A stretch of 49,837 bases of DNA, taken from positions 1 through 49,837 of the forward strand of contig NZ_WOSX01000025.1 of assembly GCF_011516735.1 (NCBI RefSeq). Reading direction: 5' to 3'. Made by a program: the position numbers and the translations under genes. A model generated the notes under the pieces. The model was not told the origin of the DNA. It worked only from the letters and a program-made list of their open reading frames with translations, and searched no databases. How positions within the stretch are numbered: the first letter of the stretch is position 1; each line of letters begins with the position of its first letter. Positions 41,526 through 49,625 of the stretch are shown one piece after another. The stretch comes from Acetobacter fallax (GTDB taxonomy: Bacteria > Pseudomonadota > Alphaproteobacteria > Acetobacterales > Acetobacteraceae).

Positions 41526-42578
41526 ATGATAAAGAGAATTGCGTGGATATCAGTTCTTCGTATGGTTGCTGCGGTGCTCTGTCTGGCACTGATAACGGGG
41601 GCAGGTAAGGCATCTGCGGCCACAACGGTCCGGGTTGGTTATATTCCGGTTCTGGGATCGTCCGCGCTGTTTGTGATCGATGGTAAAGGCTGGGCAAAAG
41701 ACGCCGGGCTGGATCTGCAACTTGTGCGTTTCACCTCCGGTCCCCAGGCAATTCAGGCTCTCGTCGCTGGTCGTATTGATGCTTACGTTGCCGGGGTTCT
41801 GCCGCTTCTTCAGGTTCGGGCTCATGGAGTAGATGTCAAGGTATTGGCAACCGGGGCCATTGAAGAGCTCTCCGTCGTCGCGCACGGTCCGCTTGCCGCC
41901 GGACTTGACGCGACGAAGCCTGGCGGGCTCACACGCGAGGCTCTGACAGAACGTCTCTCACACTTCACTACGGTGACCAGTCGCAAGCCGAAAATTGCCG
42001 CCCAGCCCCAGGGCTCCGTGCCCGATACGGTGCTGCGCTACTGGCTTAAGGAAGAGGCCGGCGTAGCGTCCGACGCTGTCGATATTGTCGGTATTGATAT
42101 CGATGCCGCTCAGCAGGCCTTTCTTGCCGGCGCCGTGGATGCCGCCATCCTGCGTGAGCCGGCTCTGACCATCATTCGTGCCCGCGTGCCCGACGCACGC
42201 ATTCTTGCCACCGGCCATGATCTGATACCGGACCAGCCCGGGTCGGTCTTCGCGGTTCTGCATCCTGATGCGCCGGACCGCGCTGTCTGGAAAGGGAAGC
42301 TGACCGCGCTCTTCGTCAAAGCAACCGACCTGATCGCGTCTCATCCTGAAGAGGCCGCTCCGTATGTCGCTTCCGCTCTTGGCGGCGGTCTGATGAAACC
42401 GGCCCTGATTGAAGGGGCCCTCAAGGCTTCAGCGAGGGATTTCGTCGCCGATCCGGGGCGTATCACCGCGAGCGTGAAAACCCTGCAGGATTTCGAGGTT
42501 TCCCAGGGACTGCTCCGCAATGCCGCTCCGGTCGAAGGTCTCTTCGATCTGGAGACATGGCACCAGGCGACGCCATAA
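41526..42578 (+). CDS. ABC transporter substrate-binding protein (SsuA/TauA/NrtA-like)
   Basis: A 350-residue periplasmic protein with a Sec signal peptide (residues 1-27, AAVLCLALITGAGKASA). The mature part TTVRVGYIPVLGSSALFVIDGKG is the typical start of the NMT1/SsuA family, which binds sulfonates, taurine, nitrate or thiamine precursors. I start at ATG 41526; a longer in-frame start overlaps the promoter and lacks signal-peptide character. It is followed 22 bp later by permease and ATPase genes. Substrate cannot be read from sequence: a monooxygenase that would point to sulfonates is not adjacent. Confidence 0.85.
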   Translation: MIKRIAWISVLRMVAAVLCLALITGAGKASAATTVRVGYIPVLGSSALFVIDGKGWAKDAGLDLQLVRFTSGPQAIQALVAGRIDAYVAGVLPLLQVRAHGVDVKVLATGAIEELSVVAHGPLAAGLDATKPGGLTREALTERLSHFTTVTSRKPKIAAQPQGSVPDTVLRYWLKEEAGVASDAVDIVGIDIDAAQQAFLAGAVDAAILREPALTIIRARVPDARILATGHDLIPDQPGSVFAVLHPDAPDRAVWKGKLTALFVKATDLIASHPEEAAPYVASALGGGLMKPALIEGALKASARDFVADPGRITASVKTLQDFEVSQGLLRNAAPVEGLFDLETWHQATP

Positions 42579-42600
42579 CTTCACTGAAGGCACCGGGTTT

Positions 42601-43368
42601 ATGATTGTTCTGCGCCCGGGAACCGGGACACGCACGGCCCTGAGCATCGCAGGGCTCGTTGTATTGCTTGTTATCTGGCAGATCTGCGTACAGTTCCATG
42701 TGGTCCCGCCTGGCCTTCTGCCCGCACCGACAGAACTCTGGCCCGCATGGCGCAGCGAACTGGCAGGCGGCTACTGGCAAGGCGCCGTGCGTGACAGTCT
42801 GGGCCATTATGCTGCCGGTCTTGCCATCGGTTCGGTTCTCGGTGCCGCAGCAGGACTCGTCTGTGGTGCCGTGCCACTGGTCGATGCCCTGACAGGTGGC
42901 ATCGTACGTCTTCTTCGTCCGATACCCGGTCTCGCCTGGGTGCCGTTCGCCATTCTCTGGTTTGGTCTGAACACGGCAGGAGCGACCTTTATCATCGCCA
43001 TCTCCGTTTTCTGGATCAACTTCTACGCCGCCTGGGGTGCCGTGAAGTCGGTCGATCCGGAACTCTGTGAAGTCGCCGCCGCCTTCGGTCACAGCGGATT
43101 TGTGGCGAGGATGAGTTACGTCATTCTGCCAGCTTCTCTCCCCGGACTCCTTGCGGGACTGCGCACCGGGCTGGGACAGGGCTGGATGTCCGTCGTCGCT
43201 GCTGAACTCTTTGGTGTTCCCGGTATCGGCGCACGGATGATGCAGGCCTCCAGCCTGCTCGCGACCGACATCGTTGTCGTCTACATGATCACCATGGCCG
43301 GGCTCTATGCGCTGACCGATTTCCTTTTCGGTTTCCTGAGAGACCGGCTGTTGCGGTGGCAGGGCTGA
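42601..43368 (+). CDS. ABC transporter permease (SsuC/TauC-like)
   Basis: A 255-residue inner-membrane protein with six expected helices and the EAA loop VAAAFGHSGFVARMSYVILPASLPGLLAGLR, which couples to the ATPase. The N-terminal stretch ALSIAGLVVLLVIWQICVQF is TM1. ATG 42601 gives a normal-length permease; the earlier in-frame start lies in the preceding gene. Encoded between the binding protein and the ATPase. Confidence 0.9.
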   Translation: MIVLRPGTGTRTALSIAGLVVLLVIWQICVQFHVVPPGLLPAPTELWPAWRSELAGGYWQGAVRDSLGHYAAGLAIGSVLGAAAGLVCGAVPLVDALTGGIVRLLRPIPGLAWVPFAILWFGLNTAGATFIIAISVFWINFYAAWGAVKSVDPELCEVAAAFGHSGFVARMSYVILPASLPGLLAGLRTGLGQGWMSVVAAELFGVPGIGARMMQASSLLATDIVVVYMITMAGLYALTDFLFGFLRDRLLRWQG

Positions 43369-43372
43369 ACAC

Positions 43373-44158
43373 ATGACATCTCTGGTTCATCTGGACGACA
43401 CCGGCCTCTCCCATGACCGGGGCAGCAGCTTCGTCTTCCGCCATGTCGATCTGACGCTCAATACCGGTGAATTCGTCGCTGTCCTGGGTCCCTCAGGCGT
43501 TGGAAAATCAACATTACTGCGTGTCATCATGGGACTCATCCCGCCGACAGAGGGCCAGATAACACTCGCTCCGCCGTCTGTTCAGCAGACAGATTCACGG
43601 CGCACGGCACTCGTTTTTCAGGATGCGCGTCTCATGCCCTGGCGCACGGTGAGACAAAACGTCGAACTCGGCCTGGAAAGTCTCGGTCTGAGTCGTAAGG
43701 AGCGCTATGTCCGCGCTGATGAAGCACTGCGCCTGGTCGGGCTTTCCGCCGAAGCGGGCCGCTGGCCGCGTCAGCTTTCCGGTGGCCAGCGACAGCGTGT
43801 CGGGGTTGCGCGGGCACTGACCGTCAATCCGGACCTGTTGCTCATGGATGAACCTTTTGGCGCCCTTGATGCCATTACCCGCACAGGCCTGCAATCCGAA
43901 CTGCTGGCAATCTGGGAGGCCACGCATAAGACGGTGCTCTTCGTGACCCACGACATTGATGAAGCCATTATGCTTGCCGACCGGATCGTCGTGCTGGCTG
44001 GCAGCCCCGGTTCCGTTCGTGGCGATCTGATCGTCGGCCCGCGACCCCGTGATCCCTCTTCGCCGGCCATGCGCGTCCTCGCCGGTCGACTGCGCGCCCT
44101 CATCGCCGGCGAGTCCGACCCCGGCGGCGCCGCTTACTGGCAGTCCGCCGAGATCTGA
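43373..44158 (+). CDS. ABC transporter ATP-binding protein (SsuB/TauB-like)
   Basis: A 261-residue ATPase: Walker A GPSGVGKST (39-47), Q-loop FQDARLMPW, signature LSGGQRQR (135-142), Walker B LLLMDEP, D-loop GALD, and H-loop VTHDIDEA. It starts 4 bp after the permease stop. The RLMPWRTV context is typical of nitrate/sulfonate/taurine ATPases. Confidence 0.93.
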   Translation: MTSLVHLDDTGLSHDRGSSFVFRHVDLTLNTGEFVAVLGPSGVGKSTLLRVIMGLIPPTEGQITLAPPSVQQTDSRRTALVFQDARLMPWRTVRQNVELGLESLGLSRKERYVRADEALRLVGLSAEAGRWPRQLSGGQRQRVGVARALTVNPDLLLMDEPFGALDAITRTGLQSELLAIWEATHKTVLFVTHDIDEAIMLADRIVVLAGSPGSVRGDLIVGPRPRDPSSPAMRVLAGRLRALIAGESDPGGAAYWQSAEI

Positions 44159-44269
44159 CCCGATAAAGTCGCCGCCAGGAGCGATCCGGTGGCGATCCCG
44201 ATCCGGATCGTTGACCCGGCTTGCGCATCGACACACAGTGCGGCCAGAAATCAGCCACAGGAGGCCATC

Positions 44270-44518
44270 ATGGCGGAGACCGGACAGGACGAAACTCAAT
44301 ATACTCTTGAAGACGGCGTGGGTCGGCTGCAGGACGGCCCCGGACGGGGTGTCGGCAAAGAGCCATCGGGGCGCGGAACAGGCTGGGCGGCGTGCAGCGA
44401 TTGCGTCACCGACGGGCTGGATACAGTCCGCGATATCACTGCCGATATTCCCCTGCTGGCGCTTGGTGTGGCCACCGTGGCCGGATTTGTTACAGGAATC
44501 CTGATCGCCCGTCGGTAA
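44270..44518 (+). CDS. Small ElaB/YqjD-like membrane-anchored protein
   Basis: An 82-residue protein with a polar, glycine-rich N-terminus (GVGRLQDGPGRGVGKEPSGRG) and one C-terminal transmembrane segment LLALGVATVAGFVTGILIARR that ends in RR. This tail resembles the ElaB/YgaM/YqjD (DUF883) family, inner-membrane proteins that bind ribosomes in stationary phase in E. coli, but the helical middle is short, so I am cautious. GGAGG precedes the ATG. A shortened palindrome CGATCCGGATCG (44199-44210) lies upstream. Confidence 0.55.
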   Translation: MAETGQDETQYTLEDGVGRLQDGPGRGVGKEPSGRGTGWAACSDCVTDGLDTVRDITADIPLLALGVATVAGFVTGILIARR

Positions 44519-44653
44519 GCCGGTCTGGTTAAACGGAAGTGGCACGTGCAGAGCAGATAATTATCCGGCTCAGTGATGACCCGGTGCAACTCACGTGTCG
44601 TCAATCTGTTTAAAGCAACGATGGCATTTCGCCCGTGTTAACAGGAGGATGCG

Positions 44654-44833
44654 ATGCTGAGGCTCGCTCTGTTTTTCTTGATCATTTCGATCATTGCCGG
44701 CCTGTTCGGCTTTGGTGGTATTTCCAGCGCAGCTGCAGGCATGGCGAAGATTCTGTTCTTTATTGCCATCGTGATCTGCGTCGTTCTGTTCGTGCTCGTA
44801 CTGATAGGGGTCGGTGCCGCATCGGGCAGATGA
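44654..44833 (+). CDS. DUF1328 family small membrane protein
   Basis: A 59-residue, almost wholly hydrophobic protein: [59 protein letters not shown]. It matches the DUF1328 (YtjA) family of two-helix inner-membrane proteins of unknown function. ACAGGAGG precedes the ATG. A perfect terminator follows 42 bp after the stop. Confidence 0.85.
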   Translation: MLRLALFFLIISIIAGLFGFGGISSAAAGMAKILFFIAIVICVVLFVLVLIGVGAASGR

Positions 44834-44875
44834 TGAGGACTACGATCCGCGTCTGCCTGGTAGCGTAAAAAGAAA

Positions 44876-44910
44876 CGGCGGCTGTCCTGAGACAGCCGCC
44901 GCATTTTTTT
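44876..44910 (+). terminator. Intrinsic terminator after the DUF1328 gene
   Basis: CGGCGGCTGTC (44876-44886) and GACAGCCGCCG (44891-44901) form a perfect 11-bp stem with a CTGA loop, then seven T (44904-44910). Confidence 0.9.
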
Positions 44911-44983
44911 CCTGATAACCCGCCGTGACGATGCAGGTTGCATGTCCCGCTAAAAATGTTTTCGCCACGTTATATTTTGTCCG

Positions 44984-45553
44984 TTATTCCACCGAGGTCC
45001 GCACAAACCGGACAACGCTCTCGCCATCATTGATGTAACTGTACGACTGCGCGCTGCTATAGATCGCAAAGTCACCGGCAGGGACCGTGATGCTCTCCGT
45101 CTCCAGTTCAATGCGCAGACACCCCACGGTGACGAAGATCATTTCCGTCCAGCCCGGCGGGTCCGGCTCAGGGTGATAAGAGTCGCCAGGCTCAATCGAC
45201 CATGACCAGAGCTCCGCCTCCCGGCGCGCAGACACGCTGCCGAGCAGGATGCCCTTACTTCCCGCTTTTCGGCCTCGCCAGGCGAGAGCTTCGATCCGGC
45301 GGGGTTCCGCCTGCGGGTCAGCGACCAGCTGCACAAAACTCGTACTCAGCGCTTCCGCAAGCCGGTCCAGACTGGCGAGGCTGATATTTGTGTCGCCACT
45401 TTCAAGATTGACGATTGTCCGCCGGCTCAGCCCTGACGCTTTGGCCAGAGCATCCTGACTCATCCCGGAATCCTTACGGAGACGACGAAGATTCTGGCTG
45501 ACATAAGAGAGAACGCCATCTGAGGGGGATTGATTGTGCATTATATTGCTCAT
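44984..45553 (-). CDS. XRE-family regulator with C-terminal cupin sensor
   Basis: A 189-residue protein. The N-terminal helix-turn-helix (residues about 15-70, LRKDSGMSQDALAKASGLSRRTIVNLESG) is XRE type; the C-terminal half (about 95-185) is a cupin likely to bind a small ligand. This architecture is that of E. coli SutR, PuuR and similar regulators, which often control a neighbouring transporter. ATG options are 45553 and 45541 (MHNQSPS); both lack a good Shine-Dalgarno. It is divergent from the EamA gene by 14 bp, so it very likely regulates that gene and itself. Confidence 0.85.
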   Translation of the reverse strand: MSNIMHNQSPSDGVLSYVSQNLRRLRKDSGMSQDALAKASGLSRRTIVNLESGDTNISLASLDRLAEALSTSFVQLVADPQAEPRRIEALAWRGRKAGSKGILLGSVSARREAELWSWSIEPGDSYHPEPDPPGWTEMIFVTVGCLRIELETESITVPAGDFAIYSSAQSYSYINDGESVVRFVRTSVE

Positions 45554-45574
45554 ATATACTGCGCATTATGTTGC
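45535..45574. promoter_or_regulatory. Overlapping divergent promoters with 15-bp direct repeat
   Basis: TGTGCATTATATTGC (45535-45549) and TGCGCATTATGTTGC (45560-45574) match at 13 of 15 positions, spaced 25 bp start to start. Between them TATACT (45555-45560) is a good -10 for the plus-strand gene; transcription would begin at or next to the ATG at 45568. On the minus strand a TATATA (45558-45553) lies close to the regulator's start. The repeats are good operator candidates for the XRE-cupin protein. Confidence 0.55.
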
Positions 45575-46506
45575 ACAGTTCATCCGATCGCAAGCAGTAT
45601 GGCTTCAGACCCACCCGCCAGGAACTGGCTCTCGTCGGCGTCACCATGCTGTGGGGTGCGTCTTTCCTCACCGTGCATACCGCCGTACAGTATAGCGGCC
45701 CGCTCTTCTTTGTCGGCATTCGCTTTCTGACAGCCGGCATCATCAGCCTGCTCCTGTTTCTGAAGACAATGCGTAATATCACGATGCGCGAACTGTGGGC
45801 GGGCGCTGCGATCGGTCTGTCAATCTGCCTTGGCTGCAGTCTCCAGGCATATGGGCTACGCAGCATCAGCAGCAGCCAGTCCGCATTTCTGACAGCGCTC
45901 TATGTGCCTGTCGTTCCCCTGATGCAGTGGCTCGTGCTGCGCAAAACACCGCATGTCATGAGCTGGATCGGCATCGGTCTTGCCTTTGCGGGCCTTATGC
46001 TTCTGGCCGGCCCGAACGCTCACCGGATCGGCCTCGGTCACGGTGAAATCGCGACACTTCTCGGCACGGTTGCGATGGCTGGCGAAATCATCCTCATCAG
46101 TCGTTTCGCGACTCAGGTCGACAGCCGACGCATTACCGTCGTGCAGCTTCTGTTCGCCGGGCTGTTCTCCCTGCTGTTCATGCCCATCGCCGGTGAGGCC
46201 GTGCCATTCTGCCCGCCTGTCTGGGTACTCTGCGCTGTCGGCCTCGGTATTGCGAGCGTCGTGATCCAGCTGACCATGAACTGGGCGCAGAAGGTTGTCT
46301 CTCCCACCCGCGCAACCGTTATATACGCCGGGGAGCCAGTCTGGGGAGGTATCGTCGGGCGCCTCGCCGGCGACACCCTGCCGTCGCTGGCGGTGCTGGG
46401 CGCCGCCTTCATCATAGCCGGCGTCGTCGCCAGTGAATGGCGCCCGAAATTCACACGCTCCGCCCGGATCAGCCGCGCGGAGCGCCATTCAGACGCAACG
46501 ATCTGA
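45568..46506 (+). CDS. EamA-family (DMT) transporter
   Basis: A 312-residue membrane protein with ten expected helices in two repeats. LALVGVTMLWGASFLTVHTAV is TM1 with the family's WG motif; the second repeat starts near SWIGIGLAFAGLMLLAG, and PTRATVIYAGEPVWGGIVGRLAGD is the conserved second-repeat loop with the E-P-V pair. Members export amino acids and other metabolites (RhaT/YdcZ/YedA-like). No Shine-Dalgarno precedes the ATG, suggesting a leaderless message. The divergent XRE-cupin gene is its probable regulator. Confidence 0.87.
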   Translation: MLHSSSDRKQYGFRPTRQELALVGVTMLWGASFLTVHTAVQYSGPLFFVGIRFLTAGIISLLLFLKTMRNITMRELWAGAAIGLSICLGCSLQAYGLRSISSSQSAFLTALYVPVVPLMQWLVLRKTPHVMSWIGIGLAFAGLMLLAGPNAHRIGLGHGEIATLLGTVAMAGEIILISRFATQVDSRRITVVQLLFAGLFSLLFMPIAGEAVPFCPPVWVLCAVGLGIASVVIQLTMNWAQKVVSPTRATVIYAGEPVWGGIVGRLAGDTLPSLAVLGAAFIIAGVVASEWRPKFTRSARISRAERHSDATI

Positions 46507-46514
46507 AACAGGCC

Positions 46515-46546
46515 CATGCCCCGGACCGACATTCGTCCGGGGCATG
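46515..46546. terminator. Bidirectional terminator between EamA gene and trpA
   Basis: CATGCCCCGGAC (46515-46526) and GTCCGGGGCATG (46535-46546) form a perfect 12-bp stem around an 8-base loop. It lies between the convergent ends of the EamA gene and trpA and probably serves both. Confidence 0.8.
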
Positions 46547-46586
46547 ATTTCGTGAAGTGATTTTTTACGGATGAGGCCCGGAAACC

Positions 46587-47402
46587 TTATCCCCGAACCG
46601 CCTTAGCCAGCTCCTGCAACTGCGCCAGCACCTTCGGCAACGTCTCCGCAGTCGCGCGGCCCTCTGCATCCAGTGTTTCCGCCAGCGTCTTCAGCAGTGC
46701 CGAAGCCACGACAGCCCCATCCGCGATCCGCGAGGCCGCAGCCGCCTGTTCCGGCGTGCGGATACCAAACCCGATTGCAACCGGAAGATCTGTCGCTGCC
46801 CGCAACCGGGGCAGGGCCGCCTCAAGATCAGCATCGCTCGCAGACCGTGTTCCGGTAATGCCGGTGATGCTCACATAATAAACAAAACCCGACGCATGGC
46901 TCAGCACCAGCTTCAGCCGCGCATCATCTGTCGTCGGCGCGACAAGCCGGATGATATCCAGCCCGTTCTCCGCCGCGCAGGCCTGCATCACGCTCGCCTC
47001 TTCCGGCGGCATATCGACGATGATCAGCCCGTCGATCCCGGCCCGCGCCGCGTCCTCGCAAAACCGCAGCGGCCCGTAAGCCTCAACGGGATTCAGATAC
47101 CCCATCAGAATCACCGGCGTATCCGGATCGTTTTTGCGAAATGCATGAACCATTTCAAACAGACGTGGCAGCGTCGCTCCGGCTTTCAGCCCGCGCCGCG
47201 CCGCCATCTGAATGACCGGACCATCGGCCGAAGGGTCCGAAAACGGCATCCCGATCTCGATCAGATCGGCACCCGCTTCCGGCATCGCCCGCAGCAATGT
47301 CAGCGATGTCTCGAAATCCGGATCGCAGGCCTCAAGATACGGAATCAGCGCCCCGCGCCCTTCCTGCTTCAGTGCCGCAAAACGGCGCGCAATGCGGCTC
47401 AC
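46587..47402 (-). CDS. trpA: Tryptophan synthase alpha chain
   Basis: A 271-residue TIM-barrel enzyme that cleaves indole-3-glycerol phosphate to indole. Catalytic E49 ([11 protein letters not shown]) and D60 (SADGPVIQ) are present; the phosphate loop is [11 protein letters not shown]. Its ATG overlaps the trpB stop (ATGA), which couples the two subunits of the alpha2-beta2 complex. Confidence 0.97.
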   Translation of the reverse strand: MSRIARRFAALKQEGRGALIPYLEACDPDFETSLTLLRAMPEAGADLIEIGMPFSDPSADGPVIQMAARRGLKAGATLPRLFEMVHAFRKNDPDTPVILMGYLNPVEAYGPLRFCEDAARAGIDGLIIVDMPPEEASVMQACAAENGLDIIRLVAPTTDDARLKLVLSHASGFVYYVSITGITGTRSASDADLEAALPRLRAATDLPVAIGFGIRTPEQAAAASRIADGAVVASALLKTLAETLDAEGRATAETLPKVLAQLQELAKAVRG

Positions 47403-48622
47403 AGCTTCACCCCCAGACGATCAGCAACCGTGAAGATATCCTTGTCTCCGCGGCCGGAAATATTGATGACAAGCAGCGTCTCCGGACTCAGCGTTGGCGC
47501 GATCTTTGTGGCATACGCAATGGCATGTGCGGATTCCAGTGCAGGAATAATGCCTTCGGTGCGTGTGCAGAGCTGAAATGCTTCCAGTGCCTCATCGTCG
47601 GTCGCACCGACATAGTCTGCTCGCCCGATCTCATGCAGCCAGGAATGTTCCGGCCCGACACCAGGATAATCCAGTCCGGCGCTGATCGAATGAGCCTCGG
47701 TGATCTGCCCGTTCTCGTCCTGCAACAGGTAGGTGCGGTTACCATGCAGCACGCCCCGCGACCCGCGCTCGATCGACGCCGCTGTCTTGCCGCTGTCCAG
47801 CCCGTAACCTGTCGCCTCAACACCAATCAGCCGCACCGAAGGATCGTCAAGGAACGGATGGAAAATCCCCATCGCGTTCGAGCCGCCACCGATCGCCGCC
47901 ACGATCACATCCGGCAGACGTCCTTCCTTCTCCTGCATCTGCGCTTTCGTCTCTTCACCGATCACACACTGAAAGTCCCGCACCATCGCCGGATAAGGAT
48001 GTGGCCCGGCGACCGTACCAACCAGAAAATATGTGTTTTGAACATTGGCGACCCAGTCCCGCATCGCCTCGTTCATCGCATCCTTCAGCGTCCCGGCGCC
48101 GGCTGTCACCGGAATCACCTCGGCGCCCAGAAGCTTCATGCGAAACACATTCGGCTGCTGCCGCTCAACATCGACGGCGCCCATATAGATCACACACTGC
48201 ATGCCAAAGAGCGCACACACCGTCGCCGTCGCCACACCGTGCTGGCCCGCGCCAGTCTCCGCGACAATCCGCTTCCGTCCCATGCGCCGCGCCAGCAGAA
48301 TCTGACCCATCACATTGTTCAGCTTGTGCGAGCCGGTGTGGTTCAGTTCCTCGCGCTTCATGTAGAGCTTCGCGCCACCGCAATGCTCCGTCAGACGACG
48401 CGCGAACCAGAGCGGGGAAGGGCGGCCCACATAGTCCTTCAGATAAAACGACAGCTCTTTGTGAAACGACGGATCGGTCTTCGCGGCCTTATAAGCGTCA
48501 TCCAGCTCCAGAAGCAGCGGCATCAGCGTCTCGGCCACGAACCGCCCGCCAAGACCATCGCCGAAATGTCCGGACTCAGCGGGCCCGTTCCGCAGACTGT
48601 TCGTTCCTGTGCTGTTCGTCAT
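47399..48622 (-). CDS. trpB: Tryptophan synthase beta chain
   Basis: A 407-residue PLP enzyme that joins indole and serine. The Schiff-base lysine is K100 in [10 protein letters not shown]; the PLP phosphate loop GGGSNAMG and EATG region are conserved. It precedes trpA in the usual order. trpF, which normally comes before trpB, is not adjacent: the 174-bp upstream space leads divergently to cobQ. Confidence 0.97.
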   Translation of the reverse strand: MTNSTGTNSLRNGPAESGHFGDGLGGRFVAETLMPLLLELDDAYKAAKTDPSFHKELSFYLKDYVGRPSPLWFARRLTEHCGGAKLYMKREELNHTGSHKLNNVMGQILLARRMGRKRIVAETGAGQHGVATATVCALFGMQCVIYMGAVDVERQQPNVFRMKLLGAEVIPVTAGAGTLKDAMNEAMRDWVANVQNTYFLVGTVAGPHPYPAMVRDFQCVIGEETKAQMQEKEGRLPDVIVAAIGGGSNAMGIFHPFLDDPSVRLIGVEATGYGLDSGKTAASIERGSRGVLHGNRTYLLQDENGQITEAHSISAGLDYPGVGPEHSWLHEIGRADYVGATDDEALEAFQLCTRTEGIIPALESAHAIAYATKIAPTLSPETLLVINISGRGDKDIFTVADRLGVKL

Positions 48623-48796
48623 CGCTTAACCGATCCCTGCTTCCTGCACCCGCACCGGGGGCGGGTCCGCCCTGTCAGGCGGTATAACAGAGCCGGGATG
48701 AAAGCGTCCATGTGGCGAACCTGCACGGAAATGCGGTTGCCGCCTCTCGGCGGGGTTCCTATCACAGGCGCACTGAACTGTAGCAGGAAAAAGCAT

Positions 48797-49625
48797 GTGG
48801 CCGGCCTGATGATACAGGGAACAGGTTCGGATGTCGGAAAATCAGTGCTGGTTGCCGGCCTGTGCCGGGTATTCTCGAACCGCGGCCTGAAAGTCGTTCC
48901 GTTCAAACCACAAAATATGTCCAACAATGCCGCCGTGGCAGGCAATGGCGGTGAAATCGGCCGCGCCCAGGCTCTGCAGGCTCTTGCCGCCCGTGTTGCG
49001 ACGCATACGGATATGAACCCGGTCCTGCTCAAGCCTCAGGCGGATACCCGATCTCAGCTCATTGTCCAGGGGCAGATGAGGGGACATCTCGACAGTCGAA
49101 ACTTCCTGACTGACCGGCGTTTACTCATTCCGGAGGTCATGGAAAGTTACAGGCGGCTCGAAAAACAATCCGATATTGTCGTTGTGGAAGGCGCCGGCTC
49201 ACCCGCCGAAATCAATCTCAGGGCAGGCGATATCGCTAATATGGGGTTCGCCCATGAAGCCGCCGTGCCGGTCATCCTTGTCGGAGATATCGATCGCGGT
49301 GGGGTTATCGCATCTCTGGCCGGCACGCATACCGTGCTCGCCCCCGGCGACGCATCCATGATCCGGGGCTTCATTATCAACAAATTTCGTGGAGATCCGG
49401 CCTTGTTTGCAGATGGTTATGACGCCATCGAACATTTTACCGGCTGGGCAGGCTATGGCATCGTCCCCTTTATTCCCGCTGCCGCCAGATTGCCGGATGA
49501 AGACGCCGTCGTGCTGCAACGCGGACACGTTATCTCATCCGGCCGCAAAGTCATCGCCTGCCCGATCCTGCCTCATATCGCTAATTTCGATGATCTCGAT
49601 CCTCTGCGCCAGGAACCTGACCTAG
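48797..49625 (+). pseudogene. cobQ: Cobyric acid synthase CobQ, truncated by an IS1182-type insertion
   Basis: About 276 codons of CobQ, which amidates adenosylcobyrinic acid a,c-diamide at four positions in cobalamin synthesis. The N-terminal P-loop domain is intact: [42 protein letters not shown] and the [14 protein letters not shown] region, where the normal protein continues into a glutamine amidotransferase domain with its Cys-His-Glu triad. Here the reading frame passes into IS sequence and stops at 49669. A full CobQ is near 480-500 residues, so the glutaminase half is lost unless it survives beyond the IS. I take GTG 48797 as start (AGGAAA upstream); an ATG further upstream is possible. 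Confidence 0.85.

Noticed and set aside
47297..48796. Very long plus-strand open frame running into cobQ
   Set aside because: It is antisense to trpA and trpB. Its composition is rich in R, H, Q as expected for an antisense frame. Only the part after 48797 matches a known family.
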